64,000 nt of DNA from Streptomyces sp. RKND-216 (GTDB taxonomy: Bacteria; Actinomycetota; Actinomycetes; Streptomycetales; Streptomycetaceae). The notes beneath the pieces were generated by a model. The model was not told the origin of the DNA. It saw nothing but the letters and a program-made list of their open reading frames with translations, and ran no database searches. The DNA lies in assembly GCF_004795255.1 (NCBI RefSeq), contig NZ_SSBQ01000002.1, forward strand, positions 4,618,001 to 4,682,000. Direction: 5' to 3'. The position numbers and the translations under genes were made by a program. Shown piece after piece: positions 8,320 through 16,943 of this stretch (its first letter is position 1; each line of letters opens with the position of its first letter).

Positions 8320-9066
8320 ATGGCACAGGTGGGGGAGCGGGCCGGGTACGGGTCGTACGGGGAGGCGCTCGGGGCGTTGCGGGAGGCGCAGAAGAGCGCC
8401 AAGGGGGTGTCGCTCTACTCGCGGTGCGTGAACCGGCCGACGGGCAGGGTGCTGGCGGCCGGGGCGTACCGGGCGGGGCTGACCCCGAACCAGGTGACCG
8501 GCATCAGCGCCGCGTTCAGCTTCGCGGGGATCGGCGCGCTGGCGGCGTTCCCGCCGTCGTGGACGCTGGCGTTCGCGGTGTATGCGGCGCTCGTGGTCGG
8601 CTTCGCGTTCGACTCGGCGGACGGGCAGCTCGCCCGGCTGCGCAGGGAGAGCAGTGTGGCGGGGGAGTGGCTGGATCACGTCGTGGACTGCGGGAAGATC
8701 ACCGCGCTGCACGCGGCGGTGCTGGTGGCCTTCTTCCGCTTCTTCGACCTGCCCGACCCGGCATGGCTGTTGCTGCCGCTCGGGTTCCAGTTCGCGGCCG
8801 TGGTGATCTTTTTCGGCGGTCTGCTGACGGACAAGCTGAAGCCGGGGCCCGCCCCCGGGGCGCCGCGTCCGGCGCCGTCGGCGCTGCGGGCGGTGGTGCT
8901 GCTGCCGGTGGATTACGGCGTGTTCTGCGCCGTTTTCCTGCTGCTGGGCAGCGAGACGGCGTTCCGCACCGGGTACGCCGTCCTCGCCGCCGCACACGCT
9001 GCGTTCCTCGTCGCGTTCTGCGTCAAGTGGTTCCGGGAGCTGTCCGCCCCGCGACCGCCGGCGTGA
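8320..9066 (+). CDS. CDP-alcohol phosphatidyltransferase family protein
   Basis: A 248-residue integral membrane enzyme that transfers a phospho-alcohol group from a CDP-linked donor. The family signature D-x2-DG-x2-AR-x8-G-x3-D-x3-D is complete (DSADGQLARLRR followed by AGEWLDHVVD, about 86-111). About six membrane spans are predicted. ATG 8320 lies about ten bases after AGGGAAGGG; an upstream in-frame GTG at 8254 has no ribosome site. The neighbouring convergent cytidylyltransferase could supply the CDP-alcohol. In an exopolysaccharide cluster this pair more likely decorates the polymer or its lipid carrier than makes bulk phospholipid, though a lipid role remains possible. Its last 44 bases overlap the end of the opposite gene. 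Confidence 0.88.
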   Translation: MAQVGERAGYGSYGEALGALREAQKSAKGVSLYSRCVNRPTGRVLAAGAYRAGLTPNQVTGISAAFSFAGIGALAAFPPSWTLAFAVYAALVVGFAFDSADGQLARLRRESSVAGEWLDHVVDCGKITALHAAVLVAFFRFFDLPDPAWLLLPLGFQFAAVVIFFGGLLTDKLKPGPAPGAPRPAPSALRAVVLLPVDYGVFCAVFLLLGSETAFRTGYAVLAAAHAAFLVAFCVKWFRELSAPRPPA

Positions 9067-9493
9067 CGGCCGGGGGCGCCAGCGCCTCCAGGGCGCGGCG
9101 CAGCTGCGTGCTGGAGGTGTGCATGGTGTACGGGAAGTAGACGACGTCCACGCCCACGGTGCGGAAGTCCGCCTCCAGCCGGTCGCCCTTCGCCGTGCCC
9201 CGCCAGTCATCGCCCTTGAAGAGCACGTCGAAGCGGATCTGCTGCCACGTCTTCAGCTTGTCCGGCACCGTCTCGACGAACGCCGCATCCACGAACCGGA
9301 TGCTGCGGACGATTTCCAGGCGCTCGACCAGCGGGACCACCGGGGGGCGGCCCTTGGCCCGTTCGGCCATCTCGTCGGACACCACCCCGGCGACGAGGTA
9401 GTCGCATCTGCTGCGGGCGTGCCGCAGCAGATTCAGGTGGCCGACGTGAAACAGGTCGTACGCGCCCGGCGCGTAGCCGACGGTGTGCGTCAT
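9023..9493 (-). CDS. TagD-like glycerol-3-phosphate/alcohol-phosphate cytidylyltransferase
   Basis: A 156-residue cytosolic nucleotidyltransferase that makes a CDP-alcohol from CTP and an alcohol phosphate. The N-terminal GAYDLFHVGHLNLL holds the HxGH motif; later SIRFVDAAFVETVPDK and LFKGDDWRGT match the family. The usual C-terminal RTEGISTT is replaced by MHTSSTQLRR, so the substrate may differ from glycerol 3-phosphate. ATG 9493 gives the normal family N-terminus. The gene converges on the CDP-alcohol phosphotransferase with a 44-bp overlap; together they look like a donor-and-transferase pair. Confidence 0.85.
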   Translation of the reverse strand: MTHTVGYAPGAYDLFHVGHLNLLRHARSRCDYLVAGVVSDEMAERAKGRPPVVPLVERLEIVRSIRFVDAAFVETVPDKLKTWQQIRFDVLFKGDDWRGTAKGDRLEADFRTVGVDVVYFPYTMHTSSTQLRRALEALAPPAVTPAVAGRTAPGTT

Positions 9494-9695
9494 CTGCCGC
9501 TTCCCCCCACGGGATCCGGATGTCCGGTCGGGCAGGCCGGTCCCCTCCGGCGCCCTCGCGGGCAGATCTTTCCATAAACCGAGGAAATCGGGACCTTGTT
9601 GTGCAGATGATGTGCTCGCGGCGCTAGGCTGCCGCTTCGGGGTATCGGGGGCGCCGCGCCACGCGGCGGACACATCGAGGGGGAGGGGTACGCGT

Positions 9696-10985
9696 ATGTC
9701 CGCGTCGACGGGTGCGCCCGGAGCGTTCGCAGGCCGAAGAGTGCTGCTGGTGTCCACCAACTACGCGCCGGAACAGGCGGGCATCGGCCCCTACGCCACG
9801 CAGACCGCCGAGCACTGGGCCGCCGAGGGTGCGGAGGTGCACGTGCTGGCCGGGATGCCGCACTACCCCGCCTGGCGCACCGACCCGGCCTACCGGAGTG
9901 CCTGGGCCTGCACGGAGAGGCGGAACGGCGTCCGCGTGCACCGGCGCCGGCACACCGTGCCGCCCCGGCAGACCGCCGTGCGGCGCGCGCTGTACGAGGC
10001 GTCGATCCTCGCGCACGGGGCGCTGCTTCCGCCGCGCATGCCCCGCCCGGACGCCGTCGTCGCGCAACTGCCCAGCCTGGCCGGCGGCGTGCTGGCCGCA
10101 GGCTTCGCCCGCCGGTACGGCGTGCCCTTCGTGCCCGTGGTGCAGGACCTGATGGGGGCCGCCGCCGCGCAGAGCGGCATCCGCGGCGGCGACCGGGCCG
10201 CGGCCGTCGCGGCGGCCGTCGAACGGCGCGTGCTCGGCGGCGCGACGCTGGTCGGCGTCATCCACGAGTCCTTCGTCGAACGGGTGGCCGTCGCGGGCGT
10301 GCCCCGCGACCGCGTGCGGCTGGTGCCCAACTGGTCGCACGTCGCCGCGCCCAGGGCGTCCCGGCAGAAGACCCGGAGGGCCCTCGGCTGGCCGGAGGGT
10401 CGCACCGTCGTGCTGCACTCCGGCAACATGGGCCTCAAGCAGGGCCTGGAGGTGCTGGTGGAGGCGGCCCGCGAGGCACCCGAGATGCTGTTCGTCCTCA
10501 TGGGCGACGGAAACCAGCAGGCACGCCTGCGCGCGTGCGCGGCCGGGCTGCCGAACGTGGAGTTCCGCCCGCCCGCCGAGCAGGACGCCTTCCCCGACGT
10601 GCTGGCCGCCGCCGACGTCCTCGCCGTCACCCAGCGGGCGTCCGTGCTCGACATGAGCGTCCCCTCCAAGCTGACCTCCTACTTCGCCGCCGGCCGGCCC
10701 GTCGTCGCCTCCGTCGCGGCTGGCGGCGGCACGGCCGAGGAGGTGCGCCGCTCCGGAGCGGGCGAGCTGGTGCCTCCGGAGGACCCGGCTGCGCTGCTCC
10801 GTGCTGTCCGCGACTTCGCGTCCGACGCAGAGGCGGCGGCCGCCGTCGGCGCACGCGGCCCGGCGTACGTGTCCGCGCGGCTGAGCCGGGCGGCGGGCCT
10901 GCGCCGCATGACCGAACTGCTCGACGAGGCGCTGACAGCCGGCGCGGGCCGGGCGGCGGCCCGGGAGAAGGAGGCACTGCTGTGA
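9696..10985 (+). CDS. WcaI-like family 4 glycosyltransferase
   Basis: A 429-residue GT-B enzyme. The N-terminus (LLVSTNYAPEQAGIGPYA, then GMPHYPAW) matches the WcaI group of exopolysaccharide transferases, which in colanic acid synthesis are linked to fucose transfer. The C-terminal domain includes VVLHSGNMGLKQGLE and the nucleotide-sugar region MSVPSKLTSYFAAGRPVV. ATG 9696 follows GGGAGGGG by about nine bases. It is the first of three genes linked by GTGA overlaps (glycosyltransferase, Wzz-like, flippase). With Gmd and GDP-fucose synthase downstream, GDP-fucose is a plausible donor, but this is not shown by sequence. Confidence 0.88.
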   Translation: MSASTGAPGAFAGRRVLLVSTNYAPEQAGIGPYATQTAEHWAAEGAEVHVLAGMPHYPAWRTDPAYRSAWACTERRNGVRVHRRRHTVPPRQTAVRRALYEASILAHGALLPPRMPRPDAVVAQLPSLAGGVLAAGFARRYGVPFVPVVQDLMGAAAAQSGIRGGDRAAAVAAAVERRVLGGATLVGVIHESFVERVAVAGVPRDRVRLVPNWSHVAAPRASRQKTRRALGWPEGRTVVLHSGNMGLKQGLEVLVEAAREAPEMLFVLMGDGNQQARLRACAAGLPNVEFRPPAEQDAFPDVLAAADVLAVTQRASVLDMSVPSKLTSYFAAGRPVVASVAAGGGTAEEVRRSGAGELVPPEDPAALLRAVRDFASDAEAAAAVGARGPAYVSARLSRAAGLRRMTELLDEALTAGAGRAAAREKEALL

Positions 10986-12760
10986 GAGAGGGTGCACCGG
11001 GCGACGCATCGGGCCGGGTCGTGCAGGCCCACGACGAACCCGACCTCCTGCGGGAGCAGTTCCGTCAGCTGCTGCGCTACCGCACGCTGATCACCGTGGG
11101 CGTGGCGCTCGGTGTGCTCGCCGGGCTCGCACTGGCCCTCTCCCGCGGCGACTCCTACACGGCCTCCAACGAGGTCGCCCTGCGCCCCAGCACCCAGGCG
11201 ATGCAGGAGCTCGGCACCGACGGTGAGGTGAGCATGGGCTCCGAGCGCCGCACGGCGCTCAGCCGGGTCGTCTCGCGGCAGGCCGCCCAGGACCTCGGGC
11301 TGCCCACCGGCTGGGCGGAGAACCTGGCGCGGGACCTCCAGGTCACCAACCCGCCCAACACCGTGGTGCTCCGCTTCACGTACACGGCCGAGTCGCCCGT
11401 CGAGGCCGCGGAGCGTGCCAACGCCTTCGCCCGCGCCTACCTCGATTTCCGGCAGCAGGAGACCGACGACCGCATCGCGCACATGATCGGCTCGTACAAG
11501 GAGCAGCGGAAGCCGCTCGTGGAGGAACGGGACCGGCTGGCCGACGAACTGGACACCGTGGGCGGCGGCGAGGGCTACGACTCGGTCGTCTCCTCCCACA
11601 CCTCCTTCGTCGGCCAGATCGCGGACATCAACAGCCGGATCAGCCAGTTGGAGGCGCTGGACACCACACGCGGCCGGGTCGTGTCCGAGGCGACCGCGCC
11701 CGAGGCGCCCTCCGGGCCCGGCCTGGTGCTGCTCCTCGTGCTCGGCGCCTTCGTCGGAGTGGGGCTCGGCCTGCTGGCCGCCTGGGTCCGGCTGGTCTTC
11801 GACCCGACCGTACGGTCCCCCGGGGACGTCGTCCGCGCCCTGCGCGCCCCCGTCCTGGGCGTCCTGCCCAAGCAGCGGCGCGGCCAGCCGGAGCCGCTCC
11901 TCGCCGAGGGCCGCCTCGCCGAGGAGTACCGCTCGGTGGCCTTCCGCCTCGCCTACGACGAGACGTTCGCGCAGCGACGGCGGCTGCTGGTCGTGGCGCC
12001 GCGCGGCGGCATCGACAGCGTCCTGGCGGCGTCCGTCAACCTCGCCGCGGCGTTCGCCGAGATGGGCAGAGACGCCCTGCTCATCGAGGCGAACCTGCGG
12101 ACGCCGGTACTGCGCGACCAGCTGCACCACGCCGACGGGATGCGGCCCGGTTGGGCCGAGTCGGCGGACGACGAGGTCGGCGACTGGCCCGCCGGCCGCC
12201 GGGTGCCGATCGACGCCGGGGAGTCCGGCGTGTTCGACCTGGTGCCGGGCCGCCGGGTGCGGAACGTGCCCCGCGCCCTCACCTCCTCGTCCGCGACCCG
12301 TCTGATCAGCCGGGCCGAGGCCCGCAACTCGGTCCTCGTCGTCCTCGCCCCGGCCGTGCTGTCCTACGCCGACGCCATCGCGCTCACCGACCGGGTCGAC
12401 GCCGTCCTCGTGGTCTGCGATCCACGCGAGGTGCGGCGCGACGACCTGGACCGGGTGCGCGAACTCGTCGTCGGGGCCGGCGGCGTGCTGCTCGGCGCCG
12501 TGCTGCACTCCGAGGGCGGCGGGGCGCGGGAGACGAAGGGCCGCGCCCCGCGCAGGCAGCCGGCCCCGGGGACGAGCTCCCGCATCGACCGCACGGCGTC
12601 CGACGCTTCCTCGGTGACCAGGGAGTGGGACCGTGCGGGCGCCCGCGAAGCGGAGCGGCAGAGCCGTGAACCGGTGGACGCTCGGGAGGTCGGCGTGGAC
12701 ACGGTGGGGCTCCGGATCGTCGACCGCGCCGACATCGAAGACGGCGCGCCGCACAGGTGA
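10982..12760 (+). CDS. Wzz-like chain-length determinant fused to a degenerate BY-kinase domain
   Basis: A 592-residue inner-membrane protein expected to co-regulate polysaccharide polymerisation and export. An N-terminal span (about 40-58), an extracytoplasmic coiled region and a second span (about 240-260, GLVLLLVLGAFVGVGL) frame a Wzz domain. The cytoplasmic C-terminal part resembles the CpsD/Wzc ATPase fold, but every catalytic motif is eroded: Walker A is APRGGIDSV, Walker A' is LLIEANLRTP, Walker B is LVVLAPAVLSYADA, and the tail has no tyrosine cluster. It is probably a scaffold, not a kinase. The GTG start overlaps the previous stop, and its own stop overlaps the flippase start. Confidence 0.82.
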   Translation: MREGAPGDASGRVVQAHDEPDLLREQFRQLLRYRTLITVGVALGVLAGLALALSRGDSYTASNEVALRPSTQAMQELGTDGEVSMGSERRTALSRVVSRQAAQDLGLPTGWAENLARDLQVTNPPNTVVLRFTYTAESPVEAAERANAFARAYLDFRQQETDDRIAHMIGSYKEQRKPLVEERDRLADELDTVGGGEGYDSVVSSHTSFVGQIADINSRISQLEALDTTRGRVVSEATAPEAPSGPGLVLLLVLGAFVGVGLGLLAAWVRLVFDPTVRSPGDVVRALRAPVLGVLPKQRRGQPEPLLAEGRLAEEYRSVAFRLAYDETFAQRRRLLVVAPRGGIDSVLAASVNLAAAFAEMGRDALLIEANLRTPVLRDQLHHADGMRPGWAESADDEVGDWPAGRRVPIDAGESGVFDLVPGRRVRNVPRALTSSSATRLISRAEARNSVLVVLAPAVLSYADAIALTDRVDAVLVVCDPREVRRDDLDRVRELVVGAGGVLLGAVLHSEGGGARETKGRAPRRQPAPGTSSRIDRTASDASSVTREWDRAGAREAERQSREPVDAREVGVDTVGLRIVDRADIEDGAPHR

Positions 12761-14088
12761 GCGAGGCGCCCGGCGGGCGGCGGTCCACCGCGCGCCGCGC
12801 CGTGCTCTGCTCGGTCGCCGACCAGGGCGTGGCGGCGCTGACCAACATCGCCGTCCTCGTCGTGGCCGCCCGGCAGTCGACGGCCGCAGGATTCGCGGTG
12901 TTCTCCGTGGTCTACACGGTCTTCGCGGTGCTGCTCGGCCTGTCCTCCGCCTACGTGGGGCAGGCACTGGTGCTGGAACGCGGAGAGACCCGCGCCGTGC
13001 GCACCGCCTGCCGCTCCGCCGTCGCCTTCACCGCCTCCGCTGCGGCGGCCCTCGGCGCCTGCGCGGTCCTCGTGCTGGGGCCGCTCACCGCGGGCGTCGG
13101 TGCGGGCGGCGGCGTCAGCGGCGGTGTGGACGGGTACGGGCAGCGGCTGGCCGACGGCATGCTCGCGCTCGCGCTCGTGCTGCCCGTCGTGCTCACCCAG
13201 GACGCCCTCCGCTACGCCTTCTCCGCGCTCCGCCTCCCCGGACGCGCCCTGATCGCCGACCTGCTGCGCCTCGCCGTGGCCGTTCCGGTGCTCGCCGTGC
13301 AGCCCCACCAGGCGTCCCCCGCGCGGCTGGTGGCCGTCTGGGGGCTGTCCGCGCTGCCCGCGCTGGTAGCCGGGCTGCTGCTGCTCGCGCCGCGCGTGCG
13401 GCAGGCCACCACCGAGCCGCGACGCCTGCTGCGCCGCGGCCACCTGGGGCGCCGCTTCGCCGTCGAGTTCTCCGTCGGCAACGCCGGCACCCAGCTCGCC
13501 GTCATCGGACTCGGCCTGCTGGCCGCGCCGCTCGCGGTCGGCGCCCTGCGAGGCGCCACCACGCTCTTCGGCCCGCTCAACGTGCTGTTCAACGCCGCCA
13601 CCGGCTTCGGCCCACCCCTGCTGAACCGGTTGGACAGCCCCGCGCCCAAGGCCCGTACGGCCGCGGTCACCGGCGGCGTCCTGGCCGCCGTCGCCGGGGC
13701 GTGGGCCGTCGTGCTGACGCTGCTGCCGGACGGCGCGGGGCGCATGCTGCTCGGCGACACCTGGGACGCGTCGTCCGCGCTGCTGTCCGCCACCGGCAGC
13801 CAGTACGCCGCGATGGCGCTGGGCACCTGCGCGTTGCTCGCCCTGCGCGTGCTGCGGCCGCGCACCACCCTGCCGCTCCAGGTCGTCTTCTCCTCGGTCT
13901 CGGTCGGCTGCCTGCTGGCCGGGTACGCGCTCGGCGGCGTATTCGGCGCGGCCTGGGGGCTGTTCGCCGGTTCGGCGGCCAAGGCGGCGGCGGGCTGGCT
14001 GCGGGCGGCGGCCGTGGTGCGTACTCCGGCCGGGCACGCCACCGGCGTCAGCGCAGCATCCGCCGCGGATCCGGCCGGAAGGTCGTGA
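12757..14088 (+). CDS. Wzx-like polysaccharide flippase (MOP superfamily)
   Basis: A 443-residue membrane protein with about twelve alternating hydrophobic spans and short basic loops, typical of lipid-linked oligosaccharide flippases. It would move undecaprenyl-diphosphate-linked repeat units across the membrane. The GTG start at 12757 overlaps the stop of the Wzz-like gene, so it is translationally coupled. Its last 41 bases overlap the end of the convergent polymerase gene. Assignment rests on topology and context more than on sharp motifs, because this family has few conserved residues. Confidence 0.78.
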   Translation: MSEAPGGRRSTARRAVLCSVADQGVAALTNIAVLVVAARQSTAAGFAVFSVVYTVFAVLLGLSSAYVGQALVLERGETRAVRTACRSAVAFTASAAAALGACAVLVLGPLTAGVGAGGGVSGGVDGYGQRLADGMLALALVLPVVLTQDALRYAFSALRLPGRALIADLLRLAVAVPVLAVQPHQASPARLVAVWGLSALPALVAGLLLLAPRVRQATTEPRRLLRRGHLGRRFAVEFSVGNAGTQLAVIGLGLLAAPLAVGALRGATTLFGPLNVLFNAATGFGPPLLNRLDSPAPKARTAAVTGGVLAAVAGAWAVVLTLLPDGAGRMLLGDTWDASSALLSATGSQYAAMALGTCALLALRVLRPRTTLPLQVVFSSVSVGCLLAGYALGGVFGAAWGLFAGSAAKAAAGWLRAAAVVRTPAGHATGVSAASAADPAGRS

Positions 14089-15541
14089 CCAGCGCCAGGC
14101 AGAGCACGGCGATCGCGACGCGGCCGCTCGCCTGGAGCAGCGGGCCGCGCAGCAGGATGAAGCCGTACCCGGCGACGAGCGGGATCACCACGGCCATCAC
14201 GTGGCCCGGGCGGGGGTCGTCCAGCGTCTGCGACACGTACCGGCGGTCCGCACGGGAGGCGGCGTAGCCCACTCCGACGAAGCCGAGGGCCATGCCGAAC
14301 GGGCCGAAGTCCAGCCATAGTTCGGCCCACAACGGGGAGGACAGGTTGGTGTTGTTCATGCCCATCCACTCGCCGACGCGCACGCCCGAGTCCGCCGGCT
14401 TGCCGCTCCACACCGAGCGCGGTACGAAGAACAGCAGCGTCCCGGAGAACTGCCGGCCGTAGGTGTGGCCGGTACCGGCGTCCGCGAACGAGACGGTGTT
14501 CGCGATCATCCCGACCTGGTCGTAGTCCTTGAGGGTCAGCGGCATCAGCACCGACTCGGTCTCCCGGGCCGGGCCGCTGTCGTCGGCGTACCGGAAGCGG
14601 TCGGCGAAGGGGAACACCACGAGCGCCACCACCGCACCCAGCGCGAGCGCGCTGCGGTACATCACGGGGCTGCGGGGGAACGCCGTGAACAGGAGCGCGA
14701 AGAGGACGGTCAGGAACCAGTAACGCGGGTTGGAGATCGGGTTGTTGACCACGGCGTTCACGCCGAGCGTCACCACCCACAGCAGGGGGACGAGCGGCCG
14801 GCGGCGGGCGGTCCGCGAGGTCACCAGCCAGCGTGTGAGCAGCAGCAGCGCGAGCAGCGCCGGAACGGTGCCGAAGCCGCGCAGGAATGCCGAGCCCGCC
14901 TGCGACACGGCCGCCGCGCCCGCGGCCGGCCCGAGGGCACCGGCGACGCTCTCGCTGATCTCCTGCCGGCTGCTGAAGAACACGCCGAGGCCGCCCAGTC
15001 GCACGACCATCAGGGCGCTCGCCGCCCAGGAGAACACCACGAACGCGTACAGCCGGGGGCGGTGCACCGAGGCCGCGACCCGGGGCACGACGCGGCGCAC
15101 CGACGGCCGGTGCCGGGCCAGTAGCGCCCCCACGTCGAAGGCGACGACGCCCACCAGGACCAGGGCGATGGCCAGGACGGTGTCCGAACGCGGGCCCACC
15201 ACCGGTGTCGGCACCCGGTCCAGCACCGTCTGGGCGAGCGGGGCAATGCCCATCGCGATGTAGACGAAGAGCCAGAAGGAGCCCTGCACGAGGCGGCGCC
15301 GCGAGGACAGCACCATCGCGGTCAGCCGGGCGCCGGCGTACACGCAGACGGTGAGCTGGAGCCAGAACGCCTCGTCGTGCGCGCCGGGTCCGGGCTGGGT
15401 CGCCACCCAGCCGGGCAGTACGGCGACCAGGCCGAGCGCGAAGGGCACGGCCAGCGCCCGGGACAGGGCCGCGCGCGGGCCCGCGTCGGGTGCGGCGGCG
15501 GGAGCGGGGACCGCTGCGCCGGGCCGTGCGTCGACCGCCAT
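14048..15541 (-). CDS. Wzy-like oligosaccharide repeat-unit polymerase
   Basis: A 497-residue polytopic membrane protein with about twelve spans and a long extracytoplasmic loop near residues 290-380, as in O-antigen/exopolysaccharide polymerases. It would join flipped repeat units at the outer face. ATG 15541 follows GGGGAGCAGGGGG; codons upstream of it run through the octanucleotide repeat and are not coding. The gene converges on and overlaps the flippase gene, and diverges from a glycosyltransferase. Polymerases are poorly conserved, so the call depends on topology and cluster context. Confidence 0.75.
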   Translation of the reverse strand: MAVDARPGAAVPAPAAAPDAGPRAALSRALAVPFALGLVAVLPGWVATQPGPGAHDEAFWLQLTVCVYAGARLTAMVLSSRRRLVQGSFWLFVYIAMGIAPLAQTVLDRVPTPVVGPRSDTVLAIALVLVGVVAFDVGALLARHRPSVRRVVPRVAASVHRPRLYAFVVFSWAASALMVVRLGGLGVFFSSRQEISESVAGALGPAAGAAAVSQAGSAFLRGFGTVPALLALLLLTRWLVTSRTARRRPLVPLLWVVTLGVNAVVNNPISNPRYWFLTVLFALLFTAFPRSPVMYRSALALGAVVALVVFPFADRFRYADDSGPARETESVLMPLTLKDYDQVGMIANTVSFADAGTGHTYGRQFSGTLLFFVPRSVWSGKPADSGVRVGEWMGMNNTNLSSPLWAELWLDFGPFGMALGFVGVGYAASRADRRYVSQTLDDPRPGHVMAVVIPLVAGYGFILLRGPLLQASGRVAIAVLCLALVTTFRPDPRRMLR

Positions 15542-15556
15542 GCGTCCCCCCTGCTC

Positions 15557-15611
15557 CCCGAACGCCCGAACGCCCGAAACCCCGAAACCCCGAAACCCCG
15601 AAACCCCGAAG
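15557..15611. repeat. Tandem octanucleotide repeat (about seven units) between divergent polysaccharide genes
   Basis: Two copies of CCCGAACG are followed by four copies of CCCGAAAC and a partial seventh unit (CCCGAAG). The array begins 16 bases upstream of the polymerase ATG, beyond its ribosome site, in the 217-bp divergent space. The eight-base period is not a multiple of three, and the array sits in the probable leader or promoter region. Confidence 0.85.
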
Positions 15612-15758
15612 TCCAACGACCTCCCGAGTTCGCCCGGTTCCCCGAACCCCCCGATCCTCCCGCAGTGTAGCGATCGGCACCCGGACAACGCGGGTCGAAG
15701 CTAAGCTGATCCGGATTTCGCGCGCCATGGGGAGGGTGCGCAGGGGAGGGGAGAGACG

Positions 15759-16943
15759 TTGCGGGTTCTGCATGTCGTCACGCTGCACACACCCACGCAC
15801 GACTTCGGCGGTCCGACGCGGGTGGCGCTCAACCTGTCCCGGGGGCTGCGCGCCCGTGGGGTGCAGGCGGCGATGGTCGCGCTGGGGGACGGGTTCGACG
15901 GTGAGATGCCGCGTGAGGTGGACGGTGTGCCGGCGCGGCTGTACCAGGCGCGGCACGTGCTGCCGCGTTTCGAGGTCAGCGGGATCACCTCGCCGTCCCT
16001 GTTGGCCGACGCCCGCCGCCTGGTCCGCTCCGCGGACGTGGTGCACGTTCATCTGATGCGGGACCTGGTCACGCTGCCCTACGCGCTGGCGGCGCTGCAG
16101 TGCGGCCGTCCGCTGGTCCTCCAGACGCACGGGATGATCGACCCGACCGAGAAGCGCGCGGCGCAGCTGGTCGACGTGCTCGGGCTGCGCAGGGTTCTGA
16201 AGAAGGCCGACGCCGTGCTCCACCTGACGGAGCAGGAGCGCCGGGACACCGCCGCCGTCGTGGCGCCCGAGTCGATGGCGCCCGCGTACCGGCTGGTGAA
16301 CGGCGTCGAACCGCAGCAGCGCCGGCCGGAGCGGGGCGGGCGGCCGCCCACCGTCCTCTACCTCGCCCGGGTGCAGGAGCGGAAGCGGCCGCAGGACTTC
16401 GTCTCCGCGATCCCCACCGTGCTGGCCAAGTACCCCGACACGCGTTTCGTGCTGGCGGGCCCCGACACCGGCGCGATGGCCGACGACATGCTCGCGCTGG
16501 CCGGGTCGCTCGGTGTCGGCCACGCGCTGGAGTACGTGGGGCCGCTGGACCACGACGCCGTCATGGCCCGGTTGCGCGCGTCGGACGTGTACGTGCTGCC
16601 CGCGATCGTGGAACCGTTCGCGGTGTCGGTGCTGGAGGCGATGTCGGTGGGGCTGCCCGTGGTCGTCACCCGCACCGGAGGGCTCTCCCCGGACGTCGGC
16701 GCGGCCGGCGCCGGACGGCTGGTCGACAGCCGTCCCGACGCGGACAACGGCGAGCGCGTCGGCCAGGCGGTGCTGGAGCTCCTGGATCCCGCCGCCAACG
16801 CCGAGGCGTCGGCGGCGGCCCACCGGCTGATCGGGGACAGCTTCACCCTCGAAGGTGTCGTGGACACCCTCCAGGAGATCTACGAGCGGGTCATCGCGGC
16901 GCGTCCGGGCGGTCTGCGAGCCACCCGTACTCGCGGGTCTTGA
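15759..16943 (+). CDS. Family 4 glycosyltransferase
   Basis: A 394-residue GT-B enzyme of the cytoplasmic membrane face. The N-terminus (LHVVTLHTPTHDFGGPTRVA) is of the WcaL/PimB-like type. The C-terminal donor domain holds TVLYLARVQERKRP and the E-x7-E motif EPFAVSVLEAMSVGLPVV. The TTG start at 15759 has a strong purine-rich ribosome site (AGGGGAGGGGAGAG). It is divergent from the polymerase gene, across the octanucleotide repeat, and overlaps the convergent family 2 glycosyltransferase by 53 bp. Donor and acceptor are unknown. Confidence 0.88.
   Translation: MRVLHVVTLHTPTHDFGGPTRVALNLSRGLRARGVQAAMVALGDGFDGEMPREVDGVPARLYQARHVLPRFEVSGITSPSLLADARRLVRSADVVHVHLMRDLVTLPYALAALQCGRPLVLQTHGMIDPTEKRAAQLVDVLGLRRVLKKADAVLHLTEQERRDTAAVVAPESMAPAYRLVNGVEPQQRRPERGGRPPTVLYLARVQERKRPQDFVSAIPTVLAKYPDTRFVLAGPDTGAMADDMLALAGSLGVGHALEYVGPLDHDAVMARLRASDVYVLPAIVEPFAVSVLEAMSVGLPVVVTRTGGLSPDVGAAGAGRLVDSRPDADNGERVGQAVLELLDPAANAEASAAAHRLIGDSFTLEGVVDTLQEIYERVIAARPGGLRATRTRGS

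Noticed and set aside
13212..16823. A minus-strand frame open for about 1,200 codons
   Set aside because: It crosses four confidently assigned genes in shadow frames, has Arg/Gly/Pro-biased composition and no domain. Only its overlap with the polymerase region reflects true coding, in another frame.
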